From the NCBI GenBank assembly GCA_903871935.1, contig CAIQIQ010000148.1, positions 1 through 61,019 of the forward strand: a stretch of DNA of 61,019 nucleotides, in the 5' to 3' direction. The DNA is from an uncultured Phycisphaerales bacterium (GTDB lineage: Bacteria > Planctomycetota > Phycisphaerae > Tepidisphaerales > Tepidisphaeraceae). Every line of letters begins with the position of its first letter. The stretch's first letter is position 1. This document shows positions 8,755 through 16,910 of this stretch, piece by piece. The position numbers and the translations under genes were made by a program. The notes beneath the pieces are model-generated. The model was not told the origin of the DNA. It worked only from the letters and a program-made list of their open reading frames with translations, and ran no database searches.

Positions 8755-10518
8755 CTAAGCGAGTCTCACCACGCCACCAACCTGGGGAGGATAGAAATGA
8801 TGGGGCGTAATAGCCCACGATGCCCACCAGGTGTTGCCCTGCATGTTCCATCGCTCAACATTGAAATTGATCTCTGTCCCGACAACAGGTTTTAAGCCAA
8901 GAATCTTCCACGGGACAGCGCACCTGAAAGTCCAGCTCTTCTGGTCAACCGAGATCTCCGCGTTGACCTGGTGTTTTGAGGAAGGAGTCATCTCATCCCA
9001 TGGGTGCCACCCATTGGGTTCATGATAGGCAACTTCCACATCCCGCCTGCCAGGAGAGATGGTGAGTTTGACAAATCTTTCCTTCAACGCCGAGGGAGAG
9101 GCAAATACTTCAATGCTGTCGTACTCGTATCCGGGGTCCTTCCTCTTCTCGATCTCCATGCTCCCTTCGAGAAGCAGACACTGCGGGGTGTAACTGAGAA
9201 AGATGCGGGCTGCTCGGGGAGCTACCCGGTGTGAACCATGAATACGATCAATCGACAATTCCCGACCTTTTGCGGGAGATCGCGGGATGCTGATCACTCG
9301 ATCTTCCTTGGCCAGATAGCTGGCTCTTGCATCACGGAGCGCTTGCCACACCCGCCGCGACCATGTGCCGGCGCGCTTCAGGTCAAAGGCGCCATTCTTC
9401 CAGGCCACTTCGAGTTCATCAATCAGCTTCTCACCAGTGTCCGTGTGTCCAGTCTGATAGAAATACGAAAGCGATTTATGCGGCTGCTCAATGAGCTTCC
9501 CCACTTCTTTCTTCAACGCCGGCAGAGGCTTCAGCTCGGCGATCTCCGGAAGCGGGGGAAGCGGCTGTTTTCGCCTGTTGGCGTACCAGAATGCCGTGGA
9601 CGACCAGTCGCCAACAAACTCATTGCCGGTCCCATGCTCGATCGAACATCGCAACGATTTCTTGAACATCACGGGGTCTTTGACATGGAATCGATAGTAC
9701 GTGGCTTTCCCCAGAAAACGCGAGTGTTCAGGATGTGCCGCCAGGATCAAGCCGTGGTTGGGGGCGGCGATCTTCTCGCCCGGGCACCAAGCCGTATTGA
9801 AATAGTCTTCCGTCCCGGTCCCATGCAGATCCGGCGGCCATTTCGTGCCGTCAATAAAGAACATATCGTCACCTTCCCCGTTCCAGACCGGCGAAGGCGA
9901 ATCCACATTGATGATGGTTCCAACAAACTGGCCGCAGCCGTCGGTATTCAGAATCTCGTAGTTCCCTTTGCCAGTGACGTTGCACAAGTCCGAGTCCGGT
10001 CGAGTCAGCGATTCTCTTCGAAAGCTCGCATGGAACCTCCCGGCATCTTTGGGGATGGAAGTCTCTTCATAGTCAATGTAGTAGTAGAAATAGGACGTCG
10101 GCGCGGAACCATCCGCGCGATGCTCCACGGTGATCCTGGCACGCGTGGAAAAGGGCATTGGGAAGAAACAGTTCAAAGCCCGGCCGTTCTTCGCCGATGC
10201 CGATATCCAGTCCGTTTCGAATGGCGTATACACGCCGTGGCCCAGGCCAAAGAAGTCTCCGATCGGGCAGAGGATGCTCGGATTCTTTTCCCCATCCCAA
10301 TAGGCTCGCAGGATCATGTTCTTCAGATGCAAGGGATCCCTCGAGCCGATGGTGAACCAGATGTGGCGAATGCATCCCGACCCTTTCACATCAAGAAGGA
10401 CCGTCTCTTCACCCGGATGGAGCCTTAAATGGTCGCAGTTTCCGCCCGTCCGGTCATACGATGACTCGCGTTTTCGCTTAACGGAACTTCTGATGATCGC
10501 AAGACCATAATCCATCAT
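8755..10518 (-). CDS. DUF2961 / GH172-type glycosidase with C-terminal CBM9-like domain
   Basis: Residues about 15-330 match the DUF2961 pattern, now glycoside hydrolase family 172: IRHIWFTI, the long GGNCDHLRL stretch and GTGTEDYFNTAWCPGE with its conserved glutamate. The remaining region includes a helical linker (about 345-410) and a C-terminal beta-sandwich (about 425-587) ending in WASWAITPHHFYPPQVG, which resembles the CBM9-like or DOMON-type carbohydrate-binding modules that often end planctomycete glycosidases. No signal peptide is visible at the N-terminus (MMDYGLAIIRSSVKRKRESS), so it may be cytoplasmic. Start ATG 10518 has GGAGAG upstream. Known GH172 members act on fructose- or arabinose-containing glycans; this substrate is unknown. 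Confidence 0.8.
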   Translation of the reverse strand: MMDYGLAIIRSSVKRKRESSYDRTGGNCDHLRLHPGEETVLLDVKGSGCIRHIWFTIGSRDPLHLKNMILRAYWDGEKNPSILCPIGDFFGLGHGVYTPFETDWISASAKNGRALNCFFPMPFSTRARITVEHRADGSAPTSYFYYYIDYEETSIPKDAGRFHASFRRESLTRPDSDLCNVTGKGNYEILNTDGCGQFVGTIINVDSPSPVWNGEGDDMFFIDGTKWPPDLHGTGTEDYFNTAWCPGEKIAAPNHGLILAAHPEHSRFLGKATYYRFHVKDPVMFKKSLRCSIEHGTGNEFVGDWSSTAFWYANRRKQPLPPLPEIAELKPLPALKKEVGKLIEQPHKSLSYFYQTGHTDTGEKLIDELEVAWKNGAFDLKRAGTWSRRVWQALRDARASYLAKEDRVISIPRSPAKGRELSIDRIHGSHRVAPRAARIFLSYTPQCLLLEGSMEIEKRKDPGYEYDSIEVFASPSALKERFVKLTISPGRRDVEVAYHEPNGWHPWDEMTPSSKHQVNAEISVDQKSWTFRCAVPWKILGLKPVVGTEINFNVERWNMQGNTWWASWAITPHHFYPPQVGGVVRLA

Positions 10519-10612
10519 TGTCGTCTCTCCTTGCCTGGTAGCAGGTGAGTCTTTATCGTGAATTGCCGTAAGTCAAGGCGACTGCATTGAGTAACGGAAG
10601 GTCATTCCCGGT

Positions 10613-11746
10613 ATGATGCCGTCTATGTCGAGAGTACCTGTACCTTCGCATCCGAACTGGATGCCAAAGCCCATTGTGACGCCTTGGGACGATTTGCTGC
10701 AGGATGTTCGCTCGCCGGCCGACTGGCAGGTGAAGCGCGCTTCTATCATGGAACGATTCCGCTCGCTCCTGCGAGCCGAGGCCGCTCCGCCACGCCCCTC
10801 TAAGCTCGATCTCCGCATCGAAGAAAAGCTGCCCGCGGATGGCTACCTCATCCAGAAGATCAGCTACAACGTGGAATCTGACGACCGCGCCACGGCCTAC
10901 CTCGCCATCCCCGATGGCCCTGTCCCCGCCGGCGGTTTTCCGGCCGTGCTGTGCATCCATGGAACCTGGTCCTGGGGTGCAAGGCGGATCATCGGCCTGC
11001 CTCCGCTCTCCGGCGATGGCGACAAGAAGCCGCCGCTGAAGGGCGATGATTACGCCCGCGCGCTGACTAAGCGAGGCTTCATCACGCTCTCACCCGAGCA
11101 TTTCTGCGCTGGTACTCGCTGCCCGGCCGAAGGAACCTATGACACGGCCGCGTTCTATCGCAAGCACCCCACATGGTCGGCCATCGGCAAGTCCACGCTT
11201 GAGAACCAGGTGGCGCTGGATGTGCTGTGTGCCCTCCCACAGGTCAACTCGCAGCGCCTCGGTGTGACCGGCCATTCCCTGGGCGGTCACAACACCATCT
11301 TCCTGTCGGCCATCGACGACCGCATCCGCTGCGCGGCATCGAGCTGCGCGGGTCTCACCTTCAACGAGAATCCCGAGCCACTGCACTGGTCGCGCGACTA
11401 CTGGTACATCTACATTCCCCAACTTCGCGAGCAGTTCCTCCGCGGCCAGCGCATCGCCTGCGACTTCCACGAAATGATGGCCCTTACCGCCCCCAGGCCG
11501 ATGCTGGAGGTGTTCGCACTCAACGACACGGATTGGTCCAGCCAGGCCCAGCGCGTCCTCCTGCACCTGAAACTGGCGCAATTGTGGCGATTACTCGAGC
11601 ACGAGCCTGCCCACAGTTTCACCGTCTTCGGCGACGGGCATGCTCTGACCGACCTGACCACGGGCGCTATCATCAGTTGGATGGAGCGCTGGCTGAAATA
11701 TGATGGCAATCCGATCGGAGGATGGTCGCCGCCTCGCCTTGGATGA
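10613..11746 (+). CDS. Alpha/beta hydrolase, dienelactone hydrolase/acetyl xylan esterase-like
   Basis: The 377-residue protein has an alpha/beta hydrolase core: AVLCIHGTW forms the oxyanion strand, GHSLGGHN contains the nucleophile serine, a late aspartate falls in FALNDTDWS and the histidine in GDGHALTD. There is no signal peptide, so the enzyme appears cytoplasmic. Family members cleave acetyl or other esters on sugars, or lactones. It sits divergent from the GH172-type gene and 47 bp upstream of the lipoprotein alpha-galactosidase in the same direction, so the pair may be cotranscribed and act on related oligosaccharides. The start is the first ATG of two in a row (MMPSMSRVPV); the upstream context has no strong ribosome binding site, so the exact start is uncertain. 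Confidence 0.8.
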   Translation: MMPSMSRVPVPSHPNWMPKPIVTPWDDLLQDVRSPADWQVKRASIMERFRSLLRAEAAPPRPSKLDLRIEEKLPADGYLIQKISYNVESDDRATAYLAIPDGPVPAGGFPAVLCIHGTWSWGARRIIGLPPLSGDGDKKPPLKGDDYARALTKRGFITLSPEHFCAGTRCPAEGTYDTAAFYRKHPTWSAIGKSTLENQVALDVLCALPQVNSQRLGVTGHSLGGHNTIFLSAIDDRIRCAASSCAGLTFNENPEPLHWSRDYWYIYIPQLREQFLRGQRIACDFHEMMALTAPRPMLEVFALNDTDWSSQAQRVLLHLKLAQLWRLLEHEPAHSFTVFGDGHALTDLTTGAIISWMERWLKYDGNPIGGWSPPRLG

Positions 11747-11793
11747 TCGACTCCCCGCTGGCAGATCAAGCGGACAGCGATAGACTCTCGGCC

Positions 11794-14397
11794 ATGAGAA
11801 CCGATTGGCTGAATGTCTCGATCTCGTGTTGGATGGCGTTGGCTCTGCTGTTGGCGGTCGTCTCCTGCGCCGCTGGATGCAGTGGAGACAGCAAGCATTC
11901 TGCGGTGCCTGCCAAGTCGGTTCCCTTGCTTGGTCCCGCTCCCGCAATCAGCCAGGTCGAGAAACAGTGGGCCAAGTCATGGATCGAGACAGTCGAAGGT
12001 GTCGCCGCTCCAGGAAAAGTGCATGTCGAGTGTTTGGCTCAAGGCTGGGCCGCCATGCAGTGGAACCAGAACATGCAGTCGGTGCCGCTGACCCTGGGCA
12101 AGAAAGCCTATGCCAGCGGATTTGGCACACATGCTAACAGCGATATTTGCGTGCAGACCGCGGTCCCGGCGCGACATCTGAAGGTTGTGGCCGGCGTTGA
12201 TGACAATGGCGCGACCAGTTCATCATTCGCCGCACCCGTCGGCTTCTCCATCGTGGTACGAGACAAGACCGTCTGGTCGTGCCCGCCGCGTTCGTCCAGC
12301 CAGGGGGCGATCGAGGCCGACGTCGACCTCGGCGGCGCGACCGAGTTCCATCTGATCGCCAAGACCGTCGGCGAGAGTATTCGCTTTGCCCACGCCGACT
12401 GGTGCCAGCCGATGCTGACACTCGCCGATGGCACAACCGTTGACATCTCCCGGCGATCCGAATTTCCTGGCGTGCCTGCCCAGGCGCCCTTCTCTTTCCG
12501 TTATGACGGCAAGAGCTCCTCCGAGCTGCTGCCGACGTGGCAGGTTACACGTGACCGGCATGCCGAGCCTGATGGCATCACGGTGCATCGCACGACATAC
12601 AAGGATCCCAAGACGCAACTGGAATGTGTGATGGAGCTGCGCGAGTATCCCGACTTCCCGGCCGCTCGCTGGGTCATCCGTTTCCGCAATGCCGGCTCCT
12701 CCAACACGCCGATCCTCGAGGACATTCAGGCGCTCGATTCCTCGTGGGCGACCGGTGCTCAGCCCAGCCTGTTCTATTCCAAAGGATCCGAAGGTCAGGC
12801 CGATGATTTCCAAACCATCAGCTCCGCCATTCCGAGCATGGGCGAGGATATGCCCAGTAAGCCTCTGGTGCTGGGCAGCGTCGGCGGGCGGCCGACCTCG
12901 AAATACCTTCCCTTCTTCAACGTTCAGGATGACAAGCGCGGCGTGATGATCGGATTGGGGTGGACGGGACAATGGTCGGCGTCATTCGTGCGCGATCTGA
13001 CCGGCAGCACGCACATCCAGGCCGGGATGGAAAAGACGCACCTGGTCCTGCATCCGGGCGAAGAGATTCGCACACCCAGCGTGCTCATGATCTTCTGGCA
13101 GGGCGAAGCTATCCGTGGTAACAACCTGCTCCGCCAGTTCATCCTGCATCGTGTCGCGCCGAGGCCGAATGGCCAGATCATTCAGGCCCCGCTGGCTTTG
13201 GGCGCCTGGGGTGGCGACCTGACCTCCTCGCAGATTGAGACGATCCGACGCCAGACCAAGGCAGGACTCTCTTTCGACATCTTCTGGGTTGACGCCGGCT
13301 GGTACGGCGACTCGGGCGGCAAGCCCATGCCCGAACTCACCGGCCATTGGGCCGGCCAGGTCGGCAACTGGAATATCAACCGCGGCATTCACCCCGATGG
13401 TTTCGTTCAGGTCAGCAAGGCCGCGCGCGATGCCGGCATGGGCATGCTCCTGTGGGTTGAGCCCGAGCGCGCCATCTGGGGCTCGCAGATCACTCGCGAC
13501 CACCCGGAGTGGTTCCTCGGCCGCAAGTCCGATGGTGCATCGGTGCTGCTGAACCTCGGCGATCCGCAGGCCCGACAATGGGCGACCGACCTGATCTCAG
13601 GCATGGTCAAGGATCTGAACCTCGCCTGGTATCGCCAGGACTTCAATATGAACTGCCTGGAACAGTGGCGTTCCAATGATGCCCCCGACCGGCAGGGCAT
13701 GACCGAGATTCGCCACGTAGAAGGGCTCTACACGTTCTGGGATGAATTGCTTCGCCGCAACCCCGGCCTGATGATCGACAACTGCGCCTCGGGCGGCCGG
13801 CGGCTCGACCTCGAACTGCTCAGCCGCAGCATCCCGCTGTGGCGTACTGACTATCATTGCCCCGGCCGCGAGCACGACCCGATGGCCGGGCAGGTTCACA
13901 CCATGGGCCTGAGCTACTGGCTGCCGCTCTCGGGCACATCCGCCTGGGCTGAGCCACCGGACAGCTATACCTTCCGCAGCAATCTCACCGCCGCGATTGG
14001 CTTCGGCGGCCCCGGCGACGTGGCGACCAATGCCAGTGCCCGGCAGTGGTGCCAGAACATGATCCAGCAGTACCGGCAGGCCCGCCCATTCTTCTATGGC
14101 GACTACTACCCGCTGACGAGGACCTCGACCTCGCCAGACACTTGGGCGGCCTATCAGTTCCACCGGCCCGACCTGGATGCCGGTTTGGTGGTCTTGCTGC
14201 GACGGGTCGAAAGCCCGTTTCCGTCGGCCCAGCTCAAGCTCAATGGCCTGGACGCATCAACAAAGTATGAGTTCATTGACGCCGATAGCGGCACCAAAGT
14301 GATGCACAGCGGTCAGGAAGCAATGACTACCGGTGTGGCCTGGACCTTGGACAAACCTCGAACCAGCCGTCTGGTCTTCTACCGCAAAGTCCGTTGA
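11794..14397 (+). CDS. Lipoprotein alpha-galactosidase, NPCBM plus GH36
   Basis: This enzyme removes alpha-linked galactose from oligosaccharides. The start at ATG 11794 gives a lipoprotein signal (MRTDWLNVSISCWMALALLL then AVVSCAAGC, modified Cys at about 29), so it is exported and anchored. Residues about 60-195 form an NPCBM domain (for example LGKKAYASGFGTHANSDI), and the rest is a GH36-type module. The likely nucleophile is D616 in WYRQDFNMN and the acid/base D686 in LWRTDYHCPG; DNCASGGRRLDLEL lies between them, as in GH36. The product is 867 residues. It follows the esterase gene by 47 bp. An upstream in-frame start at 11722 would overlap the esterase and spoil the signal peptide, so I reject it. 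Confidence 0.88.
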   Translation: MRTDWLNVSISCWMALALLLAVVSCAAGCSGDSKHSAVPAKSVPLLGPAPAISQVEKQWAKSWIETVEGVAAPGKVHVECLAQGWAAMQWNQNMQSVPLTLGKKAYASGFGTHANSDICVQTAVPARHLKVVAGVDDNGATSSSFAAPVGFSIVVRDKTVWSCPPRSSSQGAIEADVDLGGATEFHLIAKTVGESIRFAHADWCQPMLTLADGTTVDISRRSEFPGVPAQAPFSFRYDGKSSSELLPTWQVTRDRHAEPDGITVHRTTYKDPKTQLECVMELREYPDFPAARWVIRFRNAGSSNTPILEDIQALDSSWATGAQPSLFYSKGSEGQADDFQTISSAIPSMGEDMPSKPLVLGSVGGRPTSKYLPFFNVQDDKRGVMIGLGWTGQWSASFVRDLTGSTHIQAGMEKTHLVLHPGEEIRTPSVLMIFWQGEAIRGNNLLRQFILHRVAPRPNGQIIQAPLALGAWGGDLTSSQIETIRRQTKAGLSFDIFWVDAGWYGDSGGKPMPELTGHWAGQVGNWNINRGIHPDGFVQVSKAARDAGMGMLLWVEPERAIWGSQITRDHPEWFLGRKSDGASVLLNLGDPQARQWATDLISGMVKDLNLAWYRQDFNMNCLEQWRSNDAPDRQGMTEIRHVEGLYTFWDELLRRNPGLMIDNCASGGRRLDLELLSRSIPLWRTDYHCPGREHDPMAGQVHTMGLSYWLPLSGTSAWAEPPDSYTFRSNLTAAIGFGGPGDVATNASARQWCQNMIQQYRQARPFFYGDYYPLTRTSTSPDTWAAYQFHRPDLDAGLVVLLRRVESPFPSAQLKLNGLDASTKYEFIDADSGTKVMHSGQEAMTTGVAWTLDKPRTSRLVFYRKVR

Positions 14398-14464
14398 ATG
14401 CCGATAGCTTCACGGGTCTGCCAGAATCTGGGACATAGCGTCCGAACCAATCAGGGAAAAGCCA

Positions 14465-15238
14465 TCAGCGGCGCCGGCGGCGCAGCACTGCCAACCCCGT
14501 CAAACCCAGCAGAGCGACGCTGGCCGGCTCGGGAACGGGCACTTCGGTGAAGTTGAAGTTGGAGGCGGCGGTGGAAAACGCAGCAGCCGTATCCGTCATT
14601 CGGACGATCACTTCCTGCCCTTGGGCCGCCGCAGGCAGAGAGATGCTCAATGGATCGAGCGAACCGCTCCCTGGCAGTGTGTATGTGCCATTCCACGCGG
14701 CCGTTGACGATCCGTTGACGAACACTTCAATCGTCTCGTCGTTACCGACGCCTAACTGCGAGACCATCTCGAAGGAATGAACGCGCACCTCGTAGCCGGG
14801 AGAGGCAGTGAATACCAATTGCCACTGCTCACCGGTCGAATCGTCAGGCAGTTGGCCATACGCGTTGTAGATGAAGTTCACATCCTTGCCTTGCCAGGCT
14901 ACCGGTCCATAGTCGCTTGCATATAAGGGTGTGCAGATGCGCACGCCGCCCGAGGCGTCGCCCGGATTGCCGTACCAAGGCTGAAACTGGACCGTCACAT
15001 GCGGCGTGTTGGGAGAGCCGTACTCGAAGCTGTTGGCATCCGGGCTGGCGCTGACATTGTTGCCGTAGCCACTTGGAATCGTGAATTCATGGCAAGCGGC
15101 GTACGGATCGGCGTCGGTATACAGTCCTCCTGCAACCGTCGCATTATACAGCGTCTCGCCAGGGTTGAACGTTAGGACCGTGGCCTGCACGGAAAACGCC
15201 GGAATCAAGGCCGCCGAAAGAATCAATAGTCGCTTCAC
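14465..15238 (-). CDS. PEP-CTERM sorting domain protein
   Basis: An exported protein with the C-terminal sorting signal VPVPEPASVALLGLTGLAVL followed by a run of arginines, i.e. the PEP-CTERM motif, hydrophobic helix and basic tail that direct cleavage and surface attachment by an exosortase. GTG 15238 is preceded by a strong AGGGAGAAGG site and gives the signal peptide VKRLLILSAALIPAFSVQA; the upstream in-frame extension is not hydrophobic-consistent. The middle is a beta-rich domain of about 200 residues without recognised motifs. No exosortase gene lies in this window. It is convergent with the alpha-galactosidase gene (67 bp gap). Role unknown; proteins of this type often belong to the extracellular matrix. 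Confidence 0.85.
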   Translation of the reverse strand: MKRLLILSAALIPAFSVQATVLTFNPGETLYNATVAGGLYTDADPYAACHEFTIPSGYGNNVSASPDANSFEYGSPNTPHVTVQFQPWYGNPGDASGGVRICTPLYASDYGPVAWQGKDVNFIYNAYGQLPDDSTGEQWQLVFTASPGYEVRVHSFEMVSQLGVGNDETIEVFVNGSSTAAWNGTYTLPGSGSLDPLSISLPAAAQGQEVIVRMTDTAAAFSTAASNFNFTEVPVPEPASVALLGLTGLAVLRRRRR

Positions 15239-15805
15239 TTGCCTTCTCCCTGAGTGACGAACACTACAGGCAAACACCCACAGCTTTTCTGCCGGTCAGG
15301 TTAACCAATAGCCCAACGGAATCAGAGTATCTTCTTTCCCACGGCAGCACAAGAATAAAGTGGGAAAGTGACCGAAGCATTATCTTGCCGCGACGAGTCC
15401 AGAGTCTCGTTTTCACGCGTGTGCCGCCGACGCGTTGCAGCACGAGACGACACTTTGAGGGAGCCGCTCGTACTGGTCGCGGCGGCGCCACCAGAGGCCC
15501 GTCGCCTCGTTACGCCCCCTGGGCGCGCGGTCGAGCCACTGCTCTCGACTTACTATCTGATGTTGCATGATCTGTCTTGTTCTTGAAGTAACTGAAAATG
15601 GACCCTATGCAATCCCGACGCTCCGGCTGGGCTCGACAATGGCGTTGAGTACGTCGGCGATAGTCGGCGCACCTGGCGTGCTTCTACTATATTCCCCTGG
15701 GGCGCAAGGCATCTCAATCACCGGATGGATGCGCGTGGGGTAGCCTTAAGAGACCCGGCGGCCTTTGATACGCTCGCGTCCGCTGAATTGATCTTGAACT
15801 TCCTT
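15239..15805. other. Intergenic region upstream of two gene remnants
   Basis: About 565 bp. Two GC-rich frames on the plus strand have no recognisable product. A TACTATAT sequence (within 15681-15697) may be a promoter -10 region for the remnant that follows, but a matching -35 is not clear. Otherwise I see nothing to annotate. Confidence 0.4.
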
Positions 15806-15980
15806 ATGAGGCCCATCATGGCACGAACCAGATGGCTCTTGGGGTTGATATCGATCCCGATGGTGTTCTGCTCAGCGGCTTTGGCTCAGGATCTCACCCC
15901 TGCCAGATCTCTATCCACTGATATCACCCAGGAATCCGACATCGCCGACGTGGTCAAGCAGCAAAAGGGAATCATGGCCA
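15806..15980 (+). pseudogene. 5' remnant of an exported-protein gene
   Basis: ATG codons at 15806 and 15818 open a sequence reading MARTRWLLGLISIPMVFCSA followed by ALAQDLTPARSLSTDI, a convincing Sec signal peptide with an ALA|Q cleavage site and the start of a mature protein. After about 55 residues the frame runs into the antisense of an oxidoreductase start (15981-16123), so the original gene is cut there. Only the first part is left; the protein family cannot be named. The frame stays open to 16156 by chance because the facing fragment is also coding DNA. The extent of this remnant is approximate. Confidence 0.55.
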
Positions 15981-16123
15981 AGCTGCTGGCGGAAGTCGGC
16001 AGTCTTCTCTTTGACGATGTCGAAAAGGGCGACGACCTTGGCTTCGTCGGTGTCTTTGAGCATGGTGGGTGCGTGCCAGCCATTGGCCATGCCGCCGCAA
16101 CCGACAAGAGCGAACTTGAGCAT
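15981..16123 (-). pseudogene. 5' remnant of a Gfo/Idh/MocA-family oxidoreductase
   Basis: Reading down from ATG 16123, the first 48 residues give MLKFALVGCGGMANGWHA followed by a VVALFDIVKEKTADFRQQ stretch. This is the start of the NAD(P)-binding Rossmann fold of the Gfo/Idh/MocA family: beta strand, GxGGxA loop, helix and second strand ending in an acidic residue. Full-length members have about 350 residues; here homology ends at about position 15981, where the facing signal-peptide remnant begins. The fragment is therefore not functional. The two remnants abut head-on, which suggests a deletion or rearrangement join. The 110-bp repeat copy B starts 100 bp upstream. Confidence 0.65.
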
Positions 16124-16222
16124 GTGGATGATCCTTGTGAAAGGGGTCGGGGGTGAGGTACACGATGGATGCGGGTGGAGGGAACGTGGAGCGGAGAGCG
16201 GAAAAGCAGAGGGCGAGAGTGG

Positions 16223-16332
16223 TTGTGGATAAGTAGCAGGTGCGCAGGTTCTCGGCGGGCGTACCCCCATGGCGGTATGTGGCGGTGTGACATGGAGTTA
16301 GGAGGGATTTTGGGGAGGAGGTGCGCAAGTTC
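16223..16332 (-). repeat. 110-bp dispersed repeat, copy B (carries a DnaA-box sequence)
   Basis: On the minus strand this block aligns without gaps to copy A at 7747-7856. The end nearest 16223 (TTATCCACAA read on the minus strand; perfect DnaA box at 16224-16232) and the adjacent GAACCTGCGCACCTGCTAC are identical in both copies, while the middle differs at many positions. The copies lie in opposite orientation 8.4 kb apart. It lies between the oxidoreductase remnant and the ATPase gene. Confidence 0.7.
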
Positions 16333-16910
16333 GGTGCGCATCTTCGGGGGTTGTGTGAGGTGAATTGCATTGATGGTGGGGGCGCAGCATGTTGCGCTGG
16401 ATGCTGCGCGGGCAAAACGCGGTTCTGAGCGGTAACGGCTCGGGTGGGGAACGGATGCGCGCAACATTGAGCGAGCATGACATGCTGCGCGCGCTGCTGC
16501 GCCGGATGTTGCATGCCTAGGTCACTGCGGAAATAGAGTGGGGCAGTTGGGGGCAGAATGGGGCATCCGATGGAGAATGACCAAGTCGGTACCCCTCCAC
16601 GTGGTGGAGAAGAGGTATTCGATTGAGAAAAAACACGTCCTCTACTATATGGGGTAGTCGGGCGGGGTTTTGTTTGGAAAGGGCGGGAAAAGCAGAGGTA
16701 AGAAAAATGTGCAGATTGCTGGAGGGCAAGAAGAGGCAAGCGAGTGACAAAGCGACGTAGCGCGGAGCGACGAGGGGGCACCTCCCATCCTCACGCGCCG
16801 ACAGGCGGACCCATAGCGCCGCCGAAGGCGGTCTAGAGAAGGATGCGCCGGCGCGGCCGTCGCAGTTTTGGTTCAGCCGACTCTGGGCGGCCGGGGGGAG
16901 TGACGGGGCG
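16333..16910. other. Non-coding region with GC-rich palindromes
   Basis: I see no credible gene in these 578 bp. The part next to the repeat is rich in GCGC/ATGCTGCGC palindromes (listed separately). A further short palindrome, CTCCACGTGGTGGAG, lies near 16595-16609, and a CTCTACTATATGGGG element (16640-16654) resembles ones at 15681 and 7335. Confidence 0.45.
16382..16515. repeat. Cluster of inverted repeats (GCGCAGCAT / ATGCTGCGC family)
   Basis: GCGCAGCAT (16382-16390) and ATGCTGCGC (16401-16409) form a 9-bp perfect stem with a 10-base spacer. Further right, GCAACAT and ATGTTGC, and GCGCGCA and TGCGCGC, pair around a second ATGCTGCGC. The block could fold into two adjacent hairpins. It could be a structured RNA, a recombination site or a repeat family; nothing in the sequence decides this. 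Confidence 0.4.

Noticed and set aside
9238..10428. A 396-codon open frame antisense to the GH172-type gene
   Set aside because: No recognisable protein features; shadows a clear coding gene.
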